Origin: Pseudomonadota bacterium | Lineage (GTDB): Bacteria; Myxococcota_A; UBA796; SXON01 | Assembly (NCBI GenBank): GCA_005776735.1 | Contig: SXOM01000668.1 | Coordinates: 1-11,632 of the forward strand | Direction of reading: 5' to 3' | DNA length: 11,632 nt | Shown here: positions 1 to 6,599 of the stretch, piece by piece | Numbering within the stretch: position 1 is the first letter of the stretch | Layout: every line of letters begins with the position of its first letter | Position numbers and translations under genes: made by a program | Notes under the pieces: generated by a model | The model's database searches: none | What the model was told of the DNA's origin: nothing | What the model saw: only the letters and a program-made list of their open reading frames with translations

Positions 1-134
1 GCACTCCGCCATTTCGTCGGCCTCGGGGTTGCGATTGCCGGGCGGCCGGCACTTGATGAGATTGGCAATGTAGACGTCCTCACGACGCAGGCCGATCGCC
101 TCGATGATCTTCGTCAGGAGCTGCCCCGCGCGCC
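1..134 (-). pseudogene. Type-4 family uracil-DNA glycosylase, broken internal fragment
   Basis: Read on the minus strand, bases 123 to 1 encode a segment typical of the 4Fe-4S (type 4) uracil-DNA glycosylases, enzymes that remove uracil from deaminated DNA. It runs from GRAGQLLTKIIEAIGL through the redox-cluster cysteine region IKCRPPGNRNPE to an end at EMAEC at the window edge. The family normally has a substrate-pocket segment upstream (GEAPG, then D-x-x-G-x-PFVG). Here that is replaced by low-complexity Gly/Arg/Ala translation, so homology stops at about base 134. The frame meets a stop at 271-273 with no ATG, GTG or TTG between that stop and the ATG at 10-12, so no normal start can supply the missing part. 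The other two minus-strand frames do not contain it either. The fragment is therefore a 5'-truncated remnant or an assembly join. Family identity is fairly sure; the reason for the break is not. Confidence 0.72.
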
Positions 135-215
135 CGCCTGCGCCGCCGTCCCGGCCGGTCGCGGCGCGGGGCCCAAACCGCTCGCCGGACGCTGAACCGC
201 GATAGCCCGCGGCCC

Positions 216-2036
216 ATGGACCTGGTCGAGCAGGCCGAAGTGCTCCCCACCACCGCCGGCGTCTACGTCTTCAAGGACCGGGACGGCGAGGTGCTGTACG
301 TGGGCAAGGCGTCGAACCTGCGCGCGCGGGTCAAGCAGTACCTGTCCGGGCACGACGAGCGGTTCATGGTCCGCTACCTCGTCGCGGCCGCCACGCGGGT
401 CGACGTGGTGCCCGTGGGGAGCGAGAAGGAGGCCCTGCTGCTGGAGAACTCGCTCATCAAGCAGCACCGCCCCCGCTACAACGTCAAGCTTCGCGACGAC
501 AAGAACTTCCTGCGCATCCGGTTGGACCCCCGCCAGGCGTGGCCGCGCCTGACGACCAGCCGTCGCGCCGCCGGCGACGGCGCGCGGTACTTCGGACCCT
601 ACCCCTCGGCCACCAGCGCCCGCCGGGCGTTGGCGTTCATCCAGCGGCACTTCGCCCTGCGCACCTGCTCCGATCGGGTGCTCGAGAGCCGGAAACGGCC
701 GTGCCTGCTGTACCAGATGAAGCGGTGCGTCGCGCCGTGTGTCGGCTACGTCTCCGAGGCCCAGTACGCCGAGCTCGTCGACGACGCCGGCCTCGCGCTC
801 GCCGGCCGGAACCGTGAGCTGGTCCCGCGGTTGCGCGAGCGGATGGAGGCCGCTGCGGCTGCGGAGGACTTCGAAGGCGCGGCGCGGGTGCGCGACGTGA
901 TGTTGGCGGTGCAGTCGGCCACCGAGAAGCAGGTCGTCGCCGACAGCCGGGTTGATACATCTGATACATGGGCGGTGTATCGCGAGGCGGACCGGGGGGT
1001 CATCGTGTGCCTGCCCACCCGCGGGGGCCAGGTGCTCGAGCCGCGCGCATTCCCGTTCGAAGGCGAGATTGTGGATGATGGCGAGCTGCTCAGTGCGGTG
1101 CTCGTCCGGTACTACGAGGCCGACGGCGAAGTGCCGGCCGAGGTGAGCCTGCCGGTGTCGTTGCCGGACGGTGAGGCCATCGCCGACATCCTGCGCGAAC
1201 GCCGCGGCGCGCGCGTGAAGCTGGTCGAGCCGCAGCGGGGGCAGAAGACGACGCTGCTGGGCATCGCCGGAAATGCGGCCCGGACACGGTTTCTGACCAC
1301 GCACTCGGAGTCCGAGCGCATCGCCCGGGCGCTGCACGGGCTCGCCGACATCGCGGGGCTCGACGGCCCACCCTGGCGCATCGAGTGCTTCGACAACAGC
1401 AACCTGCTCGGGGAGCAACCCGTTGCGAGCCAGGTGGTGTTCGTCGAGGGGCGCCCGGCGAAGAAGGAGTATCGGACCTACCACGTGAAGTCGGTCGAGG
1501 GCCCGGACGACTACGCCACGATGCGCGAGATCCTCGGCCGGCGCATGCGTCGCGCGGCGGAGGAGGGGGAGTTTCCCGACCTGCTGATCGTGGACGGTGG
1601 CCGGGGCCAACTGAGCGCCGCGATGGACGTGCTGCGGGAGCTGGGTTTCGAGGACCAGCCGGTCATCGGGGTGTCCAAACCGCGCACCGAGCATGCCCGC
1701 GGCGAGCGAGAGGCCAGCGACAAGATCGTGCTTCCGGGCGTCGCCGAGCCGGTGCGCTTGCGCGCGGACGATCCCACGCTGCGCCTGTTGCAGCACATTC
1801 GCGACGAGGCCCACCGCACCGCCATCGGCTTTCATCGGAAGACGCGCTCCAAGGCGCGGCTCACCTCCCGCCTCGACGAGATTCCCGGGGTGGGAAAAGC
1901 GCGTCGCCTCGCCCTCTTGCGTCACTTCGGCTCGGTGTCGGCGCTGGCGCAGGCTTCGGAGGCGGAGATCGCGGCGGTGGCGGGGATCGGACCGGCGCTG
2001 GCGGCGCGGCTCGTCGCGGCGCTCGCGGGGCAGTGA
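216..2036 (+). CDS. uvrC: Excinuclease ABC subunit C (UvrC)
   Basis: UvrC is the nuclease of bacterial nucleotide excision repair. It is recruited by UvrB to damaged DNA and cuts both sides of the lesion. The 606 residues match the usual length and domain order. The N-terminal GIY-YIG nuclease shows GVY at 15-17, YVG at 28-30 and a metal-binding Glu at about 77 (LLLEN). Four cysteines (151, 163, 171, 175) match the iron-sulfur site of E. coli UvrC. A UVR (UvrB-contact) motif lies at about 205-235. The RNase H-like 5' nuclease has Asp393 (CFDNSN), Asp460 (IVDGGRGQL) and His533 (RDEAHR). Tandem helix-hairpin-helix motifs lie at about 552-602 (IPGVGKA, AGIGPALA). All catalytic residues are present. 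No clear Shine-Dalgarno sequence precedes the ATG, but the N-terminus aligns with the family. The next gene starts 19 bases downstream, so the two are probably co-transcribed. Confidence 0.97.
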   Translation: MDLVEQAEVLPTTAGVYVFKDRDGEVLYVGKASNLRARVKQYLSGHDERFMVRYLVAAATRVDVVPVGSEKEALLLENSLIKQHRPRYNVKLRDDKNFLRIRLDPRQAWPRLTTSRRAAGDGARYFGPYPSATSARRALAFIQRHFALRTCSDRVLESRKRPCLLYQMKRCVAPCVGYVSEAQYAELVDDAGLALAGRNRELVPRLRERMEAAAAAEDFEGAARVRDVMLAVQSATEKQVVADSRVDTSDTWAVYREADRGVIVCLPTRGGQVLEPRAFPFEGEIVDDGELLSAVLVRYYEADGEVPAEVSLPVSLPDGEAIADILRERRGARVKLVEPQRGQKTTLLGIAGNAARTRFLTTHSESERIARALHGLADIAGLDGPPWRIECFDNSNLLGEQPVASQVVFVEGRPAKKEYRTYHVKSVEGPDDYATMREILGRRMRRAAEEGEFPDLLIVDGGRGQLSAAMDVLRELGFEDQPVIGVSKPRTEHARGEREASDKIVLPGVAEPVRLRADDPTLRLLQHIRDEAHRTAIGFHRKTRSKARLTSRLDEIPGVGKARRLALLRHFGSVSALAQASEAEIAAVAGIGPALAARLVAALAGQ

Positions 2037-2055
2037 CGGCGGTTATCGGGTGGGC

Positions 2056-4326
2056 ATGCGACTGTTCATCGGCAACCGCAACTATTCGTCGTGGTCCCTG
2101 CGTCCTTGGCTCCTGATGCGCGAGCTCGGGATCCCCTTCGACGAGGAGCTGCTGCCGTTCGGGGACGAACCGGCCTGGGACGAGTTTCGCGCTCGGGGCG
2201 GCTCGGGCCGGGTCCCCGCGTTGGAGGACGCCGGCGTGTTCGTCTGGGACTCGCTGGCCATCGTGGAGTACCTCGCCGAGCGACACCGAGGGGTCTGGCC
2301 TGCAGACCCGCTGGCCCGCGCCTGGGCGCGCTGTGCCGCCGCCGAGATGCACTCCGGCTTCACGGCGCTGCGGTCGGAGTGCGGGATGAGCACCAGCGTG
2401 CGGGTGAGCTTGCATCGCCGTAGCGCGGCGTTGGAGGTGGATGTCGCGCGAGTCGGGACGCTGTTGGGGGAGGGCCTGGGCCGGTTCGGGGGCCCGTTCC
2501 TGGCAGGCGCGAACTTCTCCGCGGTGGATGCGTTCTTTGCACCGGTCTGTTTCCGGGCGCGCACCTACGGACTGGAGTTCGGGGAGGCGGTGGACGCCTA
2601 TGTCTGGCGGATGCTGCGCCGGGGATGGATGCGCGCGTGGGCGGTGGGGGCGCGGGCGGAGCAGTTCCGCGACGCCGCGCACGAGGCCGAGGTCGCCGCG
2701 GCGGGAGTGGTCACCCAGGACCGGCGGGAGCACGCGGTCCGCGGCGACGAGGACCCCGACGCGTGGGCCGACGCGAAGTGGCTGGCGCGCCGGATGGCCG
2801 AGCGGGGTGCCAACCTCGTCCCGTGGGCGATGCGGGAGGGGCTCGTCCGGTTCGGGACGATCCCGCAGCACCGCGTGCGGCAAGGCCTGAACCGGACGTT
2901 GCCGGCCTCGGCGGACGCGCGGCGGCTGGTCGCGCTGGTGGAGGACGCCCTCGGTGCGCGTGCCGAGCGCGACCCGTGGGCGACGCCCGACGAGATCTGC
3001 TTGCTGGTGCGGGATCCCGCTCGACCCGAGTGGTACCTGCCGACGCGGGTGTTGTACTACCACGGCGCCCACGTCCAACTGAAGGGGCCGAGCATGGAGA
3101 TCGCGCTCCCCGCGCGCGCGGAGCGGATGGCGGCGCGCCGTGAGAAGGCGGAGGCGGAGGCGGCCGCCCGGGGGGCGGCCGAGTCGACCGTGGTCGACCT
3201 GCCCCGGGGCGGCCCGGCCCGGCTGCGGATCAGCGAAGGGCCCTCCTACGTGGAGTGGATCTTCGGGCAGCGGGGCGAGCGGGTGGAGCAGAGCGCCACC
3301 GTCGGCGACCACTATGCGTTCGGGTACTCCGACGAGGAGCCGTTCACCGTCGATCCGCTCGCCCGGCCGCGCCAGTCGCCCCCGGTCAGCTTCTTGTGCC
3401 GCGACGAGATCGACGAGGACGGTGTGTCGATCGAGACCTTCGCGCGCTGGGTCGCCGAGCGGCCCCTGCACGAGGTCGAGCGGGCGCGAGTGTTCATGCC
3501 CGTTCCCTCGCCCGGGGGGGTGTGCGGCGCCGCCGCGCGGGTGGAGCGGCCGCTGCGGCGGGCGGACGTCGAGGGACGCATCTTCGACGACGCGGGGTGG
3601 GTGGTGATCGACGCTTGGAACAACACGGCGATCACGTGCGCCGCCACCTTGGAGGAGGCGTTCGCCGACTGGCGGGCGCTGGTGGCGCAGGTGCAGCCGC
3701 TCCCGCCGGTCGAGAAGGCGGCGGCGCCGCCGCCGCCCGAGCCGCCGCCCCCCGAGCCCGAGCGCAAGGAGGGCGGCGAGCTGGTGAAGCTCCCCGATCC
3801 CAACGTGGTGACGGCCGGGTTCACCATGGAGATCCGGATGGAGCCGCCGGTCCGGATGGCGTGGCCGACGCCCCGCCCGGAGCACGTCCCTGCGGTGGCG
3901 TGGCCGATCCCGGCGCGCACGCCGGTGCCCCCCGAGCTCGCGGCGGCGGGCTTCACGCGGAGCCTCCGGTTGTACGGGGACCACGGGGAGGTGGCGTCGG
4001 GTTGGGTTCGAGAGCACGTGGGCGGATGGTCGGTGTTCGTCGGCGACGAGGCCCTTCCCGCGCTGGTGGCGCTCGGGCTGGCGACCGTGCTGGCCGAGCT
4101 GGACGGCATCGACCATGCGGCCGACGAGGACCGGCCGAGCCCCTTCGGCGAATCGTGGCGCCGGTACCCCGTGGAGGTGCGGCACTACCGGCTCTGGGAC
4201 GACCTGGGGCGCACGCCCGAGCTCCGCGGGGGCAGCACCGCCTACCAGTCCGAGTTCGACCTCACGCACCTGGAGCCGGGGGCGCGCTACGGGATCGTGC
4301 GCTGGCGGCCGAACCGGGCGGGGTAG
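2056..4326 (+). CDS. Glutathione S-transferase fused to a ~530-residue unrecognised region
   Basis: This is one uninterrupted 756-codon frame. Residues 1-82 are a GST N-terminal thioredoxin fold, with the NYSSWSLRPW motif near the glutathione site (Ser11/Ser12 are the likely catalytic serines) and the WDSLAIVEYLAE helix. Residues 95-225 are the all-helical GST C-terminal domain, including EMHSGFTALRSE and the usual ending AHEAEVAAAG. GSTs of this family normally stop at about 220-230 residues. Here the frame continues for about 530 more that I do not recognise: 230-370 (Trp/Arg-rich, ending in a charged Ala/Glu helix at 356-374), 375-547 (mixed alpha/beta appearance), a proline linker at 556-568, and 580-756 with a short motif used twice (TAGFT at 586, AAGFT at 630). 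No signal peptide or membrane segment is seen, so a cytoplasmic protein is likely. A GTG at 2050 is an alternative start. A GTG at 2707 could start a separate second protein if the fusion is not translated as one. Confidence 0.85.
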   Translation: MRLFIGNRNYSSWSLRPWLLMRELGIPFDEELLPFGDEPAWDEFRARGGSGRVPALEDAGVFVWDSLAIVEYLAERHRGVWPADPLARAWARCAAAEMHSGFTALRSECGMSTSVRVSLHRRSAALEVDVARVGTLLGEGLGRFGGPFLAGANFSAVDAFFAPVCFRARTYGLEFGEAVDAYVWRMLRRGWMRAWAVGARAEQFRDAAHEAEVAAAGVVTQDRREHAVRGDEDPDAWADAKWLARRMAERGANLVPWAMREGLVRFGTIPQHRVRQGLNRTLPASADARRLVALVEDALGARAERDPWATPDEICLLVRDPARPEWYLPTRVLYYHGAHVQLKGPSMEIALPARAERMAARREKAEAEAAARGAAESTVVDLPRGGPARLRISEGPSYVEWIFGQRGERVEQSATVGDHYAFGYSDEEPFTVDPLARPRQSPPVSFLCRDEIDEDGVSIETFARWVAERPLHEVERARVFMPVPSPGGVCGAAARVERPLRRADVEGRIFDDAGWVVIDAWNNTAITCAATLEEAFADWRALVAQVQPLPPVEKAAAPPPPEPPPPEPERKEGGELVKLPDPNVVTAGFTMEIRMEPPVRMAWPTPRPEHVPAVAWPIPARTPVPPELAAAGFTRSLRLYGDHGEVASGWVREHVGGWSVFVGDEALPALVALGLATVLAELDGIDHAADEDRPSPFGESWRRYPVEVRHYRLWDDLGRTPELRGGSTAYQSEFDLTHLEPGARYGIVRWRPNRAG
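3161..3181. repeat. Perfect 9-bp GC-only inverted repeat with 3-base loop
   Basis: CGGCCGCCC at 3161-3169 pairs with GGGCGGCCG at 3173-3181 around a GGG loop. It lies inside the GST-fusion gene, over codons for the Ala-rich stretch at residues 369-376. There is no T-tract after it, so it is not a rho-independent terminator. In a sequence this GC-rich it may simply reflect codon use. Confidence 0.5.
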
Positions 4327-4334
4327 CGGGCAGT

Positions 4335-4363
4335 TTGACCGTAGGGTCATATCTGACTATCAT
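4335..4363 (+). promoter_or_regulatory. Sigma70-like promoter of the toxin-antitoxin operon
   Basis: A -35 box TTGACC (4335-4340) and a -10 box TATCAT (4358-4363) are separated by exactly 17 bases. The element sits in the short gap between the GST-fusion stop and the antitoxin, in one of the most AT-rich stretches of the window. Transcription would begin near 4370, leaving a leader of about 10 bases before the ATG at 4380. This placement also excludes the in-frame ATG at 4362, which overlaps the -10 box. Confidence 0.6.
4336..4349. promoter_or_regulatory. Inverted repeat TGACC-N4-GGTCA, candidate antitoxin operator
   Basis: The half-sites TGACC (4336-4340) and GGTCA (4345-4349) form a perfect inverted repeat covering the -35 box and the start of the spacer. 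Further GGTC or TGAC copies follow at 4354-4357, 4364-4367 and 4373-4376, roughly 9-10 bases apart and therefore nearly on one helix face. Phd/YefM antitoxins are known to repress their own operons through palindromic operators, so this is a reasonable binding site. No binding specificity can be read from the sequence alone. Confidence 0.45.
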
Positions 4364-4379
4364 GGTCGATGAGGTCCAG

Positions 4380-4640
4380 ATGCGCACGACGATGAGTCTC
4401 TCGGACGCGAAGGCCCGGCTCTCCGAGCTCGTGCGGAGCGTCCGCGTTCGCGGGGAGGAGGCCGTGATCACCGTCGACGGGGAGCCCGCGGTGCGGCTCG
4501 TGCCCGTCCACGCGGGGCCCCGCCCGCTCGCCCCCGCCGAAGTCGCCGGCTACCGGGCCCTGATGGCGAGCCTGGGGCGGATCCCGCGCCCGACATCGGA
4601 ATTCGACGCGGTAGAACTGGTCGGCGAGGGGCGGAGGTGA
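4380..4640 (+). CDS. Type II antitoxin, Phd/YefM family
   Basis: This 86-residue protein opens with the Phd/YefM signature: MRTTMSLSDAKARLSELV, then a VITVDGEPAVRLVPV strand. That N-terminal half dimerises and binds DNA. The C-terminal half (about 50-86) is the variable, flexible part that in this family wraps around and blocks the cognate toxin. The start at 4380 is chosen over the in-frame ATG at 4362 for two reasons: GAGG at 4371-4374 lies five bases upstream of it, and the 4362 codon falls inside the -10 promoter box. An ATG at 4392 is a third possibility. The stop overlaps the toxin start by four bases, the usual arrangement for a translationally coupled pair. The likely role is to neutralise the PIN toxin and, with it, repress the shared promoter. 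Confidence 0.88.
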   Translation: MRTTMSLSDAKARLSELVRSVRVRGEEAVITVDGEPAVRLVPVHAGPRPLAPAEVAGYRALMASLGRIPRPTSEFDAVELVGEGRR

Positions 4641-5050
4641 GCCCGGTCCTCGATGCGTCCGTCTTCATCGCCGCCATCTCTCCGACCGAACGCCACCACG
4701 ACCGGGCAAGGCGCCTGTTCGACCGCCACCCGGACACCGAGCCGTTCCTCGTGCCCGAGCTGTTCCGCGTCGAGGTCATCGCCGGGCTCTCGCGCCGCGG
4801 AGAGCCGGTGGACCTCCTCGAAACGGTGGATGCCGTGATCCGGGGGCCGCGGTTCCACGCCCGGCCGCTCGACGCCGAGCTCCTCGAGCGGGCCGTGCAC
4901 GTCGCACGGGCCGCTCGCCTGCGGGCCTACGACGCGGTGTACGTCGCCCTGGCTCTGATGTGGAACGAGCCGTTGGTGACGCTCGACGGAGAGGTCGTCG
5001 AGCGCTCCGGTGCCGCCTTCAAGGAGCTGCGGGTCTTCGGCTCCAACTGA
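4637..5050 (+). CDS. vapC: PIN-domain ribonuclease toxin (VapC type)
   Basis: This 137-residue protein is a single PIN domain, the fold of VapC toxins, which are Mg-dependent ribonucleases that slow growth by cutting tRNA, rRNA or mRNA. The acidic active site can be read directly: Asp6 (VLDASVFI), Glu46 (ELFRVEVIAGL), Asp99 (RAYDAVYVALA) and Asp117 (LVTLDGEV), all in the expected order and spacing. All are present, so an active enzyme is likely. The start is GTG at 4637, inside the antitoxin stop (GTGA overlap), with GAGGGG at 4626-4631 five bases upstream as ribosome binding site. The partner is a Phd/YefM-type antitoxin rather than an AbrB- or CopG-like VapB, a pairing seen in many genomes. 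The RNA target cannot be inferred. The gene converges with the outer-membrane protein gene on the other strand. Confidence 0.9.
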   Translation: MSPVLDASVFIAAISPTERHHDRARRLFDRHPDTEPFLVPELFRVEVIAGLSRRGEPVDLLETVDAVIRGPRFHARPLDAELLERAVHVARAARLRAYDAVYVALALMWNEPLVTLDGEVVERSGAAFKELRVFGSN

Positions 5051-5069
5051 CCGTTTCGTGGCTGGCGGA

Positions 5070-5090
5070 CGAGGCGCCCCTCCGGCCTCG
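5070..5090. terminator. Possible shared stem-loop between convergent genes
   Basis: CGAGGC (5070-5075) pairs with GCCTCG (5085-5090) around a 9-base loop, in the 42-base gap between the toxin stop and the stop of the gene on the minus strand. The position suits a bidirectional terminator. The stem is only six pairs and neither side has a T-run, so this is a weak candidate. Confidence 0.3.
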
Positions 5091-5092
5091 GG

Positions 5093-6568
5093 TCAGTCGT
5101 CGGTCTCGTCCAGCGTCGAGGTCGCCTGCGGTTTGGACCCGAACAAGCGCACCTGCACGCCGGCGAGCACCGACACGCCCACCGCGGAGGCGCCTGCGGG
5201 GGATTGCAGCCCCTCGAGCGTGGACACCGTGGTGGTGCGCAGCTCCTGCACGGTGTCGCCCGCCACGAGGAAGCTGACCGGCACTTGCAGCCACAGGTCG
5301 AGGTGGTCGCCGAGGCGGGCCTCGCCGCCGCCGAAGACCTCCACGTTCCAGGTGGGCTGCGCCTCGAAGCGGGCCAGCTCGTCGGGCGGGATGATGACCT
5401 CGGAGATGTGGCTGCCCTGCATCCAGTAGGCGCCGAAGCCGAAGGTGGGGCGGAACGACGAGATGGGCAACAGCGCCACGGTGACCCGCGGGCCGACGAG
5501 CAGGTTGGTCTGGCCCTGCGAGGTCGGCGTGAGCTCGCCAACGGGAGCGTCGACCACCTCCTGGCTGATGAGGTAGTCGAAGCGGCCGCCCGCGGTCCCG
5601 ACCTGCACGGCGACGTCGACCAGCGGGTGCACGCCGAACCCCACGGCCACGACGCCGACGCCGGTGGAGCCCGATTCGACGCTCTGTGCGGCGTAGGCGT
5701 CGACCGTCTGCACCCCCTGGACCGAATAGCGGCCGTAGTAGTCCATGTCGACGGGACCGTTCATGAAGCCGCCACCGGCCCGCAGCAGGAGCTGGAACCG
5801 CCGGCCCTCGGCGCGGCCACGCCAGGTGGGCAGGTCGAGGCCCGAGTTCTTGTATTGGAGGTAGGAGGTGGGGGTCATCCCGAGGCGCTCCCACGGCTTG
5901 CTACCTTCTTCCTCTGACTTTTCGGCGATGTCTTCGGCCGTGAGTCGGGGGCGTTCGATGCCCACGTTGCTTCGCCGGATGGTGGTGGTGAACTCACCGA
6001 GCTCTTTCGACAACGCTTCGAGCTCCCGCGCGATCGCTTCGTCGTCCTGTGGGTCGGTCTCTTCGTCGGGGTCGGCGCCCTTGCGGATGTCCTCTTCCCG
6101 GCCCACCTCGCCCTCGATGGCGGCGACGAGCACACGCGCCACGCCCTCGGCGAAGGCTTCGTCCCGGCCGCTCTCCAGCTCGCTGCGGAAGCTGACCGCG
6201 ACCCGCGAGCCCTTCACGTCGACGACGTCGATGTCGACGGTCGTGCCCTTGACCAGCGACTTCACCGTCCCGGTCACCGCCCACGCCGCCTCGACGCGTT
6301 CGCCGATCACGAAGGTGCAGCCGACGATCTCGCCCGGGGGGCAACTCTCGACGTACACCCGCGCGGAGTAGTCCTCGAAGGGCGGGCTGTCCTCGATACG
6401 GAGCAGCCGGAGTTCGGGTCGGTCGGCCAACTTCTCGGCGACGAAGGCTTCGATCAGGACGGCGAGCTGCGCGGACTCCTCGTTGCGGGGCTGGAGCGCC
6501 GAGACGAGGACCGGCACACGCTCGCCGGCGAGCGCGGAGGTGAGGGACAGGAGCGCGAGGAGGATCAC
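5093..6568 (-). CDS. Secreted TolB/CsgG-like N-terminal domain with predicted outer-membrane beta-barrel
   Basis: This is a 491-residue envelope protein of unassigned function. A short, uncharged signal peptide (1-15, cut near ALAG) starts at GTG 6568. That start is fixed by an in-frame stop 9-12 bases upstream and a TAAGG ribosome site. Residues 17-157 resemble the periplasmic TolB/CsgG-type domain common in myxobacterial proteins: a VPVLVSAL strand, a helix, then a cysteine pair (76 and 84) followed by V-I-G...A-W-A-V-T-G-T-V. Residues 160-225 are acidic and helical, probably a linker. From about 255 to 476 there are many alternating hydrophobic strands rich in Gly and aromatics (LLLRAGGGF, VGVSVLAGVQVRLF), as in an outer-membrane barrel of 10-12 strands, followed by a short polar tail. 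It lies 31 bases after the TIG lipoprotein gene on the same strand, so the two are probably co-expressed and may work together at the outer membrane. Confidence 0.8.
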   Translation of the reverse strand: MILLALLSLTSALAGERVPVLVSALQPRNEESAQLAVLIEAFVAEKLADRPELRLLRIEDSPPFEDYSARVYVESCPPGEIVGCTFVIGERVEAAWAVTGTVKSLVKGTTVDIDVVDVKGSRVAVSFRSELESGRDEAFAEGVARVLVAAIEGEVGREEDIRKGADPDEETDPQDDEAIARELEALSKELGEFTTTIRRSNVGIERPRLTAEDIAEKSEEEGSKPWERLGMTPTSYLQYKNSGLDLPTWRGRAEGRRFQLLLRAGGGFMNGPVDMDYYGRYSVQGVQTVDAYAAQSVESGSTGVGVVAVGFGVHPLVDVAVQVGTAGGRFDYLISQEVVDAPVGELTPTSQGQTNLLVGPRVTVALLPISSFRPTFGFGAYWMQGSHISEVIIPPDELARFEAQPTWNVEVFGGGEARLGDHLDLWLQVPVSFLVAGDTVQELRTTTVSTLEGLQSPAGASAVGVSVLAGVQVRLFGSKPQATSTLDETDD

Positions 6569-6599
6569 CGCCGCACCTTAGCAGAACGGGCGGGGTCGG

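Noticed and set aside
952..969. Two 9-base near-copies (TTGATACAT, CTGATACAT) inside uvrC, AT-rich against the background
   Set aside because: In frame, encoding D-T-S-D-T in a variable linker between UvrC domains. It is too short to be more than a small slippage duplication.
114..1925. A 603-codon open frame on the minus strand opposite uvrC
   Set aside because: Its translation is low-complexity and rich in Arg, His, Leu and Gly, with no recognisable family. It mirrors a well-conserved gene. Long antisense frames are expected from strong GC bias at third positions.
3711..3765. CCG/GCC-rich low-complexity run that might be a repeat element
   Set aside because: It encodes the Ala/Pro/Glu linker of the GST-fusion protein in frame and has no regular unit at the DNA level.
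1861..4350. An 829-codon open frame on the minus strand opposite uvrC's end and the GST fusion
   Set aside because: Repetitive Arg/Pro/His composition and no motif, while the plus-strand frame begins with a clear GST. The same GC-bias artefact explains it. It does caution that open-frame length alone does not prove the unknown GST tail.
4362..4364. Upstream ATG as the antitoxin start
   Set aside because: It overlaps the -10 promoter box and has no ribosome site at proper distance. The ATG at 4380 has GAGG five bases upstream and matches the family N-terminus.
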